A stretch of DNA of 64,000 nucleotides, taken from positions 132,213 to 196,212 of the forward strand of contig RQOL01000721.1 in NCBI GenBank assembly GCA_013076295.1. The letters run 5' to 3'. The stretch comes from Sanderia malayensis (Eukaryota; Cnidaria; Scyphozoa; Semaeostomeae; Pelagiidae). Under the pieces are notes generated by a model that saw only the letters and a list, made by a program, of their open reading frames with translations, ran no database searches and was not told the origin of the DNA. Below, piece by piece: positions 45,807-56,216 of this stretch (positions are counted from its first letter, which is position 1; the number at the start of each line of letters is the position of its first letter). Made by a program: the position numbers and the translations under genes.

Positions 45807-46652
45807 TTACGCAATTTTGTCCAAATCAGATGCAAAGTTAATTAAAGCAACATCAGCATTATCATCTTTTCTCATATAAATCTTTCCATTGCGAGACCAC
45901 ACGTATTTGTAATTCAGCTCTCTTTTTTTTATTTTTGTTAGGCGGAGAAGATTTTTTAGGTGACTTGTTAGGCTCTCATTGACGTAGATTTTTCCCATGT
46001 TGGAATTACTCGCATCACGCTGGGGCATTGGATAACCGAGGTCTGATATTCTGATCTTTCTTATCTCGGCTTTCACATCCTTGGACAACATCTGCTGGGC
46101 AACTTTCCTGGATTTGTATTTCACGATAATGGAAGCTTCTTCTCTCCTTGAAATGCGGTGGGCTGCCTCGATATCCTCATGGTTGATCTGCACTCCAACT
46201 TTCGCACTGACGGTGATGGCAATTTTTTCGCAATCTTCTTCACGTGTTTTAGGGATGCCTGCAATTTCGATCATCTCACGTCGACCATACTGCTCGAGAT
46301 CGTCAATACTTTTTGCTCTGATTTGGTCTTTCTTCTCGAGCTCTCTGAGGCGACTTGCAAGCTTCTCGTTTTCATTACGCAAGTCTGTGTTTTGCTTTAG
46401 AACTTGGCCAATTTGGGCACGGAAAGTCTCATACTGGGCACCAAGAAATTGCTGCGACTTTTCAATTGATTGAAGTTTAGTATCGACTTCTGAAAACTTG
46501 GATTTTAGCAGACCATTGAATTCCTCTTTGAAGCTGGTGATTGAACTCTCGATCTGCACTTTGAAGGATCTCTCTAGTCGTGTTTCGAATTCGCTTAGAT
46601 TTTTCTTTAGCACATCGTTAATCGCTTCCATACTCGCCATTTTAATCGTCAA
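45807..46652 (-). CDS. LINE ORF1 (coiled coil and RRM-like, L1 ORF1p-type)
   Basis: 281 codons, with ATG at 46650-46652 (a second in-frame ATG follows four codons later). The first 130 residues are a long coiled coil (LKKNLSEFETRLERSFKVQI ... LRNENEKLASRLRELEKKDQ). The centre has LEQYGRREMIEIAGIPKTR, the typical entry to the RRM-like domain of L1-type ORF1 proteins, and EAAHRISRREEASIIVKYKS. The C-terminus is compact (LTKIKKRELNYKYVWSRNGK). It should bind the element's RNA as a trimer and act as a chaperone in the RNP, by family analogy. The frame is intact and lies 127 bases upstream of ORF2. Confidence 0.85.
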   Translation of the reverse strand: MTIKMASMEAINDVLKKNLSEFETRLERSFKVQIESSITSFKEEFNGLLKSKFSEVDTKLQSIEKSQQFLGAQYETFRAQIGQVLKQNTDLRNENEKLASRLRELEKKDQIRAKSIDDLEQYGRREMIEIAGIPKTREEDCEKIAITVSAKVGVQINHEDIEAAHRISRREEASIIVKYKSRKVAQQMLSKDVKAEIRKIRISDLGYPMPQRDASNSNMGKIYVNESLTSHLKNLLRLTKIKKRELNYKYVWSRNGKIYMRKDDNADVALINFASDLDKIA

Positions 46653-47429
46653 AACAAAATATAAGAATTAAAGGAGAGAAAAAAAAAAATTAAAAAGAAA
46701 GAGAATTAGACTTCAACCACGAAGATTGAAAATCCTTTTCATGTTTCCGACGATAAGAACACGTCTGCACTCTTGAGCATCCGGAAAGATTAAAGTTTGA
46801 AGATTAAAGATTAAAGATTCGCAATTCGAATCGGATGACAAAGTCAAAAGTAAACGAGGGAATGGCCAGAGCAAAGCACAACAAAAAACTGGCAATGAAG
46901 TTGTTAGAAAAGCACTTCCAACAACAACTTCAGCTATCACTCCAAGAAGACGACTTCGACGTCAGCATGTTGCCACCAGACGAAACGCAGCCACAACAAG
47001 AACAACCACACCCTACTGAACTTGAACAAAACGACGAGTCCCAACCACAGGTAAACGATGACGAACCTAACGATGACAACAGCACAGAATAACAGATACA
47101 TAACAACAACTAACTAACAGCAACTATAAACTAACAGGCACCAAAACTTCTAACAGCACAGCAACATACATCTTTCTTATACCGGCAATATGTTGACGTC
47201 AAAGTCACAATCATTTAATAAAACTTTCTTCTGTTATTTTTACTATATATATATATTTACTATATTCTTAACATAATCTTCATAATTATTCTAATTTTTA
47301 TCTGTTATTGTTATTTCTAATTGTTATTTAATACTTTCCAATTTTAAAATTTTATTTCCTCAAATTATACACTTACAGCGAAAGTCAGTTTTATCTATCG
47401 AAAGTCTGCTCTAAATACGCCAACAGCTC

Positions 47430-47640
47430 GCCATTTCTCTCAGATCAAAGGCCAAAACAAAAGAGGCCCACCCCACTTTTGTTGAAGATCACTATTCAAC
47501 TCAGATCGGAGGCCAAACAATAACAACCCACCGCACTTTTGTTTAAGATCGCTGTTCAACTCAGATCAAAGGCCAACACACTAGGCCCACTTTTGTTGAA
47601 GATCGCTGTTCCACTCAGATCGAAGGCCAACACATTAGGG
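47430..47640 (+). repeat. Subterminal tandem repeats (about 65 bp) of the Helitron
   Basis: Blocks CAGATCAAAGGCCAA, CAGATCGGAGGCCAA, CAGATCAAAGGCCAA and CAGATCGAAGGCCAA start near 47441, 47501, 47563 and 47617. Most are separated by CCCACTTTTGTTGAAGATCGCTGTTCAACT-like sequence. Tandem repeats just before the terminal hairpin are common in Helitrons. Confidence 0.75.
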
Positions 47641-47644
47641 AGGT

Positions 47645-47672
47645 GGCGCGCCCAGCGCGCCAGCCTTCCTAG
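47645..47672 (+). other. Helitron 3' terminus: hairpin plus CTAG
   Basis: Perfect stem GGCGCGC (47645-47651) / GCGCGCC (47655-47661) with loop CCA, then AGCCTTC and CTAG ending at 47672; the next base is T. Helitrons end in a GC-rich hairpin about ten bases before CTRR and insert between A and T, so this is the expected form. The preceding 250 bases contain three or four copies of a CACTTTTGTTGAAGATC / CAACTCAGATCGGAGGCCAA unit of about 65-70 bases (47445-47635). Confidence 0.85.
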
Positions 47673-47759
47673 TAGATACAGATTTCGAGGAATTGTGTTT
47701 TTATTTTCACGACTAATACATATGTGGATTCCTACATGTTTCAAGTTTTGTCAGCAAGA

Positions 47760-50750
47760 TCATTAGTTGTGCTTGATGCTAAGAAGACCCGCTTTCTTAT
47801 CCAAGATTTTGACCTTGATTGGAATGTGCTTTCTGGTAATGGCAATTTTATTGCCTCTGCTCTATTGACAGGGCTATAATTAGTTGCATATGATATCTGC
47901 AACTAACATACATCAACATTTGTTTGCTATTTTTCCAACTTTTAAGAATTACCATCTTAACTCTTACAGAGACAAGCGTTTTGTATACTAAAGCGTACTG
48001 CCATTAAATTCGCTGATGTTCTGTGCTGGTTGTATTCCTGTGGTTGCAACAAAGGATTTTGTAAATTTATTACTGGGCTAAGCACAAGTATAGAGCAAGA
48101 CTATCAAGGTTAGAATTTTAAGAACATATTCACATGTTTCACTGCAAGTAAACAATTTATTACCTGGTAAATTAATTTCTTTGTCTTTTTAGAGTTCTTT
48201 GGCCATATAAACGAAAAGTATCCAGAATGTCGCCATATTAATGTATGCAAAACCATTACTAAATCTTGGGAACAGCAATGTGGAATAACTGAGGTGCAAC
48301 CTCATCCAGGTAATTACAATTATAAATACATTGCCTTTTGTAAGGTATGACCTGGAAAAGCTGGAATTTTTTGCATTTTCTAGCTAGCCAGTCTTGTTTC
48401 TTTCAATTTAACTTTTTGTTATTAATTGACAAGGTTGCTAAATAGAAAGAGCATCAAAAATGTATGAATTCATCTTTCATTTTCGTTTCTTTTACAGAAA
48501 TTCATTTTGAGCATGTTTACTCTCAGGTTAGTAACTTCTTAAGCTTAATTCCCAATTAGATGGAATAGAGTATAACATTCTTACAGAATCAATCTTAAAT
48601 TTTGTTGCTTTATCATTTTTCTATTAAATATTGTTCTTTTGTTTGATGAATTTTTTATGCATGAAACAGCTTGTAAATTTGTTTGCTTTTTAGGAATTAC
48701 CAGATATAATTGATTTGCAATTTTCAAGTGAATCACTATTATGTATAAGGCCACCTGGCAAGGAGTTTGGAGTAGTTGGTGTGGATAGAAAAAGGTTTGT
48801 TCGCTTATCGTGCAAGGAGACATCTCATTTTTGTTTTCATGTCAAATCTTTGACTGATTTTGTGAACAATGATGAGCTGGATATTCCTGATTTCTTGCGA
48901 AAAATGGTTGAGCTTCATGACACATTGAAAGAGACCTTTCCGAATGCAAACCGTCTTGCAGTTTCAACAAAGTATATCAAAGCAAATGTCACTCAGTCAC
49001 AGCGTTCGATTTTCAATGGATTTTTGTCAGCAGCAGCAGAAATTGCAGAAGATAATTCCATGAGATTAAAGCCTGATTTTCATGGAGAGAACTGCACACA
49101 TTGCAACAACCACATTGAGGATTTATTGCTCTGGGAGCAAGTTGAGAAAAAGTTCTTTACTATCAAAAATTTGTTTATGGTTCTTGGTAAGTAGTAAGAT
49201 TATTTCAGGAGCTTCAAAGAACCAAATTAGAATTTTATGTTGATGTTATTTGTATATGTTCAATTTAGTACCATAGAGAAAATACTGCAGAAAGATACAG
49301 TTCTTTGATGGATGCTCAACTGGAATTTTGAACATGGGCAGTTTCCCTGTTGGCCATGATGTCTTGCGTGACCACTTGATGCATTATGTGCATGGTCATA
49401 GGTTTGAAATGTTTTATATACCTATTATGGCCACCAATTTATTAATTGGCATTTTCCTTTATTTTCATATTTGCTCTTTGCACTTTTTCTTTCTTAAATG
49501 CTTAAATTATTGGCTTAAATTCAGTCGTAGTTTGATAAGCTATCTCGAAATCTGGGATTGTAACCTTGCTGCACCAGGCTTTGATATCAAGTCTGCTTTG
49601 AATCATCAGCAATGGCGAATGACTTGGTATGCATTCCTGCGCCTTTTGTCTATTGACTATGAAAGTGGATTTCTTTGTGAAAAATGTGGTCAATATCCAA
49701 AGATTACTCTTTGTGACGCAACATCTCTTGGCTATTGCAGAAAATTCGGCAGATCCATTCAACTTGACGATGGTACAAACATTGAAAATAATGCCACGTT
49801 GTTGAAAGGAAGATAGGTAGAATGTAGAGTTCTAACCTACTATGCTTCAATAATACTTTCTCCCCTTGAGTGAGTGCAGGTGCAATGATGAATGTTTCGA
49901 GCGTTTTTCTGTGCTCCCAACTAATAATTATAACTGATTCTTTTTATCGCATATTTTATTTCTATATGTGTATACGTATACAATATGATACTTGCGAAAA
50001 CTTATTTTCTTTTTCACTAGTTTTCAGCAGCGCATATTTATCAATAGTGAAGAAACAACAAAGCTATCGAAGAAATATGCCACTTTGCACGATTTATCTC
50101 CAGCTGACAGAACAAAGTTGAACCTGCATCTTCTTGGACAATACTCTATTGTTCACAGGTTTTTGAATGAGTGTCAAGCATTGTATGGCGGTAGACTTGA
50201 AATTCTCCTTGGTATTTTATCCCTCGTACGATGCATGCCGTCTGATTCTCCTGTCTCCTCCTATGTTCCTGGTTCCATTGTGATCGAGTCTATTATCCAG
50301 CAACTGTCTGATGGCTTTGTAATAAGAGAAGACCCAAATTGTCTTTCTTAGCTTCACCACTTTGCTGAAGTTCTTTTTGCAGCATTGACAGAGTTGCCTG
50401 TTGCCCCATTATCAAATACTTGGTCGTTAAATCAGCTGTATTCGAAGAGCAAAGCGTGTTTTATTGGCGCACCTCATAACCTTGGACTGCCATCAGTTCA
50501 AGAACAAACAAAATTGTGTTTTTTTCCAACATGGCCAATTCTCTGTGGAAGAGGGAGGTACCAACTGGATAAAGTTAAAAATAACTCACCAAATTCATGT
50601 TCTAAGGCTAATACGGGTCATGCCGTTCACTAAGAACATCTTTTTTATTGTTACAGAATCAGAAAACAAGAATGTTTATGTTCTGTCCATTATGCTACAT
50701 TCTTGTGTGTACAGTGTCAAAATGGTGATTGTTTCTGTGTTGTAGAGATT
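47760..50750 (+). other. Exons of a cysteine-rich KDZ-associated-type gene (CxC5/CxC6-like)
   Basis: Short exons with good GT-AG borders form one protein. Segments: SLVVLDAKKTRFLIQDFDLD (about 47770-47840), KFADVLCWLYSCGCNKGFC (48000-48108), FFGHINEKYPECRHINVC (48194-48308), ELPDIIDLQFSSESLLCIRP to CTHCNNHIEDLLLWEQVEK (48694-49187), QFFDGCSTGILNMGSFPVGH (49291-49401), LEIWDCNLAAPG to FLCEKCGQYPKITLCDATS (49525-49815) and FINSEETTKLSKKYATLHDL (50025-50350, stop TAG at 50349). The pattern FCxxC...P..xLCDATSLG is what I know from proteins, including the vertebrate HMGXB3 family, that carry cysteine clusters associated with KDZ transposases. Some exons are intact and others carry stops. Function is unknown. 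Confidence 0.6.
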
Positions 50751-51189
50751 TGTTACGGCTTTCAAGTCATGGAGATTCAGGAATCTGTCAATGTGCCTTT
50801 TACAATCTTAAGGACTCGCTTTTCGACAGGTTTTTTTCTTTTCTTGTAGCTATATACTTGAAGAAGTACATTTGGACTTTGAAGTTTATTTTCTACATCT
50901 TCAATCTCTGTGTCTTGTTGTCTTGACTGCTGCCACCTTCACCAATACTGTTTGAACTGTGACCCAATGTTCTTCAAGGATTGTTCATTTCTGGTTGATA
51001 GGTTCCACCGGAAAAACAAGACTGGTATTTTATAGATTTAAAATTTACGTCTTGTATGAAAACAAATTATCAGATAATCAGGATTTGAAAAAAATCCTTT
51101 TGGAAACTAAGTAGCATCAGACATCAGACCTGCGTGGGACACCGGCCTTTAGTTTTTTTCAGTTTTACGAGAACTTAGTCATTCGCAAC

Positions 51190-52615
51190 TTCTAAATTCA
51201 AGCATATCCTTCTTAAAAATACGGCCTACAAGAAACTGAAGGCATTTCAGTTTTTCGTTGAAGGCTTTATCAAAAAGATTGACGTTGCTAAAAACGACGC
51301 TTTTACTTTTTTTAATGTCCGTATCAAGGCATCCATGAAGAAAGTTTTATACAAGGTTCTTGTAAAGTTGTCGAATGAATCTGCTGATGTTTGCTTTGCT
51401 GCTTGTTCTTGTCCTGCTGGTATTGGTCTTGGTGGTTTTGGAAACTGCAACCATGTTGGTGGGGTTCTCTTTGCTCTTGAAGATTTTAACAGACGTGGTC
51501 TTCAAGAGTTTGAATCAGCTGTTTCTTGCACGTCAAAGTTGTCTTCTTGGAATGTACCAAACGCTTGCTCTCTTCGTTCTTTTAATCCAGTACCTATTGA
51601 TGAAATTGTTAATCAAAAGATAAAGTTTGGAAAAACTTATGATGGCCAAACTGATTTTGATCCGCGAATTGTTAGCGATAGATTGGTTGATAACACTGCT
51701 TTTGAAGTTTTAAAATCGAAGTTAGCTGAATGCCTAACAGACAGTGGATTCTTTGGTTTTCACCCAACTTCAACCTCTAATCTACCTTCTTCGAGTGACA
51801 CTGCATTTGATTGTGGAGATGTTTCTTTTAATGAGTGTTACGATATTTCAAAGCCAGTCTATAAAAAAATGATGGATATTTATTCTAGAAAACTTTCTGT
51901 TTCTTCGCAAGATATCTTTCATATAGAGAAAATGACTCGTGGACAGTCGCTAAATAGCAGTTTGATGAAACACCGCCTTTATCGTCTAACAGCTTCAAAC
52001 TTTTACACTGCTGCTGTTAATACTGTTGAGCTATCCTCAAAAATCAATTCAATGTTTTATACATGTTTTACAACTGCAGCAACTAACCATGGCAAAAAAT
52101 TTGAAGGACATGTTGCTGAGCTGTATAGAATTTTTCTTAAAGATTGTGGCATAAATGGTATCATTTCTGAAACTTGCTTACAATTATCTTCTTCTTTTCC
52201 TTATCTTGGTGCATCTTGGGGTGGTATGGTTTCTTCTGGAAGTGATAGATGGGGTTTGGAAATTAAGTGCCCATTTTCCAAATTCAAAGGCTCTCGTCAA
52301 GATGCACTTAAAGATAAAAAGTTCTTCTTGGCGGGTATGATAGTGTGCTTATTTTGGATTTGGACCATGAAGAAATGTATCGCTTGGACCATGAAGGAAT
52401 CACCACAGGGTAACAAAGTATATTATGTGTTGCACAGGGTGTCGAAGTATGCAATTAGTAAATGCGCGGGACGGTCAGACGACGGCAGTTATCTGGAACT
52501 GGATGTGCACATGCAGCATAGTTGTTGCAGTTTGCATTGTATTCGAAAGCATTCTGCGTTGATTGCTGTGCTGTGCTATTATTTTTTATTAAGTGTAAAA
52601 TTTCAGGAGCAATAA
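51190..52615 (+). pseudogene. SWIM-YqaJ nuclease gene with altered active site
   Basis: The frame opens before 51335 (AYKKLKAFQFFVEGFIKKID, from about 51229) and continues to 52615. A SWIM finger is at 51402-51475 (AACSCPAGIGLGGFGNCNHV). The YqaJ part has MTRGQSLNSSLMKHRLYRLT, NHGKKFEGHVAEL, then PYLGASWGGMVSSGS and WGLEIKCPFS. The homologue in transposon B has GGSPDQ at this position; here the SPD is SWG, so the metal-binding Asp is lost while Glu-x-Lys remains. Beyond 52320 the frame loses family character, with a duplicated WTMKKCIAWTMKES stretch. It may be the orphaned partner gene of another ISL2EU-like element, or the C-terminal part of the gene at 47760. Confidence 0.7.
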
Positions 52616-52619
52616 AAGG

Positions 52620-54440
52620 GCAACCAGTTGTACAGAAGGAAAAGAGCAGATCAAAATCGGTAGGTACCCACACTTGTTTATACATAGGCAATAATAAGTA
52701 GCATCCAAGAATTGCTTACATGGTTTGCTGATTACCCATGATCTTGTTTGACGCCTTTGATTGTATTTTAATAATCAGATGTGTGATTCCTTTAACACCT
52801 GATTTATTTGTTTATATTTAGACATCATTCATAACAGATCCTACAAAACGACGAAGGTTTGACCAGAGGCAGGTCAAGCAAATGAAAAAGCAGGTATAGT
52901 CAAGCATAATTACACCACAGATGTATGAATCATTGAATGGGATTAGAATAGTAATGAATTGTTTTATGTTCAGTTTTTTGACATTTTTTAGTGACCATGT
53001 TTCTATTTGTCTCTAAGTTTTTAATTTTATGGGTACAATATTGGTATGTGAGAATCAAAGTTTCAGCAATTTGTTTCTCATTTGTGGCAGGAAAAGTCTA
53101 CTTTTCAGGTAGTGTTATTGGGAGTTGCATATTGTCTTTGTCTTGTGTAGACCTTTTACTAGATTTGAATATTATTTTCCTCTCATTAGTCTACATATGT
53201 GATATGGCCTCCTATTTTTGCTAATCTAGCATCTCCTGATTGGAAACCACTTGCTAAAGACCATTAAATTGTGTCCAAAATATGCAAGTATATAGAACAG
53301 GGCTCTGCATTTGTTGATAGCGGTGAGTATGATTTCATTTGCCATAAAACTGGTCTGCAGCTGATGATTATTATTTGGTTTTGAGTTATTACCAAAACTT
53401 TGAAATTATGCATATTTACAATGGTCTGAAATGGCAAATATGTATACAATTTAGAAATTTTATCTAGCTGCACTAATGAGCCCTGAAATTGGGTGAAACC
53501 AGTTTTTGCAGATTTTAGCATGTTAAATATAGTAATACATTGGCTTAGTTTTTATATCTGAATCCACAATGCAAGTCAGAACTTACACTGTTTTGTTTGA
53601 TTTTTACAGATTCACAGTTTTTAATTACAAGATTTCTTTCTTGAATGTAAAATCAATGAACCAAGTATAATGGTGTCGTATAATGCAACTAAGTGTCTAA
53701 TAAAATTTGTTAGGTTTAAAGACACAACAAACTGATATTGTGGATGACTGGAGAAAAAAGAATGTCCCGTATAAGCGAAGTCTTGTTCAAGATATAGTAA
53801 CTGTAAATGGTATGGTATGGTATTGATCACAGTGTAGACCTACCCAATGGATTTCTTTTTTTGCTATTGCCATTTAGTAAGGATTAGTATGATTCTAATT
53901 CTAGGAATATTAAAATTTGCCTTCTTTCTTTGCTGATTGCTTGTCAGAGAGGCAACAAATACCATTTCTTAAGTTATTGGTATGAGTTGCGCTGGGAGTC
54001 AACTTCACAGCCTTGCACACTGCAATCAAGCATTCTGCCAATGCGCTATGAGCTGATACAATTTATAAGGCTGAACTAATGAAGTTTTTATTGACAAATA
54101 GGCTCTCAAAAACCAAATTGGGGAAAGGAAGTCTGTAAACCTTTTTGGTGGCCCACCAGCATTCCATTCATTGGACCCAATAATAACAGGACAGATAGAA
54201 GACTGAAGGTTGATGATTTGGACAACATCATACAGGCATTTATAGATAGCCGTCCAGTAAATTCTCCAAAGCCTCCTGTTAATGAGACAATGGATATTGA
54301 TGATGGTGATGGTGATGATGATGAAGATAATGATGATGGTAATGATAGCGATGATGGCATGGGTGGTTTAGCTCCAAGTGGGGAGAGCTGGAAGCTGATA
54401 GACTCTGTGAAGCAGGCTTGTTCATATTCATAACTTGTAA
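52620..54440 (+). other. Exon-like fragments between YqaJ gene and Harbinger
   Basis: Small stretches with splice-like borders: QPVVQKEKSRSKS (52620-52660, donor GTAGGT), TSFITDPTKRRRFDQRQVKQ (52822-52893), LKTQQTDIVDDWRKKNVPYK (53714-53810), and NWGKEVCKPFWWPTSIPFIG with a following acidic Asp-rich run (54104-54430). The last contains a GATGATGGTGATGGTGATGA microsatellite at 54294-54350. They may be the 3' exons of a gene continued at 57741. I do not recognise the protein. Confidence 0.4.
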
Positions 54441-54902
54441 CTCATGGCAGTATAATTATTTTTTGCTCTTATGATATGTTTCATTTATTTTCAATTGATA
54501 CGTTCCACAATTTTTGTTTTTATGAAATGTCTGTGGATGATGCACAGTAGGCATAGCTTAGACGGCGCATTATAGGCGCGGCAAATTAAATTATTGTACG
54601 AAAAAAAACTAAGTGTCAATTAAATTCGCTGATAATTCGCTTGATTAAGCCCAACAGCGAATTGAATAATTAAATTCGCCCATAATGCGCTGTGTCGAGC
54701 GAATTATAGGCGCATTATGCGCCCTTGATTTAGATGGCGCACTATGAGCGCAGCGAATTAAATTGTTGTAATTGTTGTAATTGTCAATCATGAAATCAAT
54801 GGCGATTGGCAATGATTCTTAGTGATTAATAGCTGCTACACATGCTGCTACACGTAGAAAAAAAAACGCCAAAAATTTGACAACAACGGCATTATCGAAG
54901 AA

Positions 54903-55948
54903 ATGGCTGCGTTTAGGAAAATAAGTCATGAATTAGCAAAAAGATATGACGAGTCTAGCCCAGAGAATAGCTTAGACCTTTCTGAAAGTTTTAAAGCTTC
55001 ACTCTGCTCGGATGAAGAAAATGTCAATGATTTTGAAGAATTGGAGGAGTCAAGTGAAGAGCTTCCCGGCGGCAAAGGCCTAGGCCTAAGCCAAAGTTCA
55101 ACAAAAAAGAAAGGGAAGAAAGGCAGAAAAGCAAGCTGGCCAGACGAGTTTGTCAATGAGATGGTTGAGGAAATTTGCGAAAACGAACATTTTTGTCGTA
55201 GATTAATCTTTACCAATAATAAGGCTTACAAAAATCTGGAAATTTACCAGAAGGTAGTTGCTAAGGTAGCGAAGAAGTTGATGGAGGAGCGTCAACAGGA
55301 GTTTACTTTTACTGCATAGCAAGCAAGGACAAAGTTTAAAGCATGTGTGGCAGCATGCAAGAAAGCATCAATGACTAGAAGACCAAGTCTGGAATTGCCA
55401 ACTTCATGGAAAATAAACCAAAATGGTTTCACAAACTGTTTCCGTACGTTGAGTCCAGAGACTCGTGTAACCCAGAGATGGCAAAGGAACCATCATTCCA
55501 AGTCTTGGATGAGACCGTTACATCAGATGTGGACAGTCTTGGAGAAGAAGCAACTGTTACTAAGAAGACGGCCATGAAGCAAGATCTTTTTGTCCCCGTT
55601 CCTCTAAAACGAGCAAAGAAGGAAACAACTCAAGAGTTGTTAAAGGGGGCTGTTATTGCCTTCAACAAGGTTGCCTCTTATGATCCCACAGAGAGTTTTC
55701 TCCAATTCATGAGAGAAGACAATGAAAGAAGTAGGCAACATGATAAAGAAATGGCTGAAGTGCATTTGAAAATGCTGCAGACAATAATGATGCCCCCACA
55801 CCACCCAGATCAATACAACGTTCCACCACCAAACTACCATCAAGCCCCTGTAACTTATCATCCAAATGTTGTTCAAAACAAAACAGAAAAGAGCGCACCT
55901 CACTGGATAACATTTCTAAATGAAGAAAAGAAAGGATTCAGTCAGTAA
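54903..55948 (+). pseudogene. Harbinger Myb/SANT-like partner protein, stop and frameshift
   Basis: It begins MAAFRKISHELAKRYDESSP and is acidic, then basic (STKKKGKKGRKASW). The trihelix-like Myb/SANT region starts at SWPDEFVNEMVEEICENEHF and continues past an in-frame TAG (55317-55319) as QARTKFKACVAACKKASM. A frameshift near 55385 leads to IANFMENKPKWFHKLFPYVE. The C-terminus (QFMREDNERSRQHDKEMAEV ... HWITFLNEEKKGFSQ) is intact. In Harbingers this protein escorts the transposase to the nucleus and the element ends. Here it is broken twice. Confidence 0.8.
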
Positions 55949-56216
55949 TTCTTCTTGATTTTTAGAACTAAAGTGACTTTCTTTGTAGTTTTTATTCTAG
56001 TTTTCTCATAACAACAGAACACAAATTGAATTATATCAAAAGTTAGTCAAAACATGAACATAATTAGTATAAACATAATTTTCTGTTTGAATATTTTTTA
56101 GAGCTTTGCAAACATGTCTACTTTTTTCTGGTGCATTTAATTTAAAACCCAGTAACAAAAGAGCAATAGCAGGAGTGTCTTTAAAAGTTTAAAAGATTAT
56201 CAAAGCATTCATGTGT

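Larger units (their letters stand above)
43106..46700 (-). mobile_element. LINE with PHD finger, reverse transcriptase deleted
   Basis: In minus orientation: ORF1 (46652-45807), ORF2 with PHD finger and endonuclease (45680-43920), a C-terminal remnant (43915-43580) and a 3' end made of a GATTT microsatellite at 43106-43132. Short-repeat 3' tails and this domain set fit CR1/L2-like LINEs. It is inserted in the Helitron accessory ORF. Confidence 0.85.
42991..47092 (+). pseudogene. Small accessory ORF of the Helitron, split by a LINE
   Basis: The first part (42991-43105, MDQDLKIIARTSRDTAARLE) follows an acceptor-like TTTTTAG and ends in CYQKI. The second part, in frame, resumes at about 46815 (KIRNSNRMTKSKVNEGMARA) and runs to the TAA at 47090-47092. 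Together about 130 residues: a polar helical N-terminus, a basic middle and a Gln/Asp/Pro-rich acidic tail (SQPQVNDDEPNDDNSTE). Base composition (C and A over G and T) matches the RepHel gene, so I take it as Helitron cargo rather than host sequence. No known domain was recognised. The junction bases are blurred by GATTAAA repeats, so the exact target duplication is uncertain. Confidence 0.5.
34840..47672 (+). mobile_element. Helitron (5' end uncertain)
   Basis: It encodes a Rep-helicase with introns (34870-39790) and ends at 47672 with the canonical Helitron 3' signature: a GC-only hairpin at 47645-47661 (stem GGCGCGC, loop CCA), seven bases, then CTAG followed by T. No terminal inverted repeats are expected. 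The 5' terminus (TC after an A) could not be fixed and may lie left of the DIRS element. Inside, after the Rep-helicase gene, are a minisatellite, a pyrimidine-rich 2.8-kb stretch and a small ORF split by a LINE. The coding strand is strikingly rich in C and A relative to G and T, unlike its neighbours. Confidence 0.8.

Noticed and set aside
47539..47766. 75-codon ORF with repeated KIAVPLRSKANTLG
   Set aside because: It translates the subterminal 65-bp repeats of the Helitron; an antisense ORF has the same repeat.
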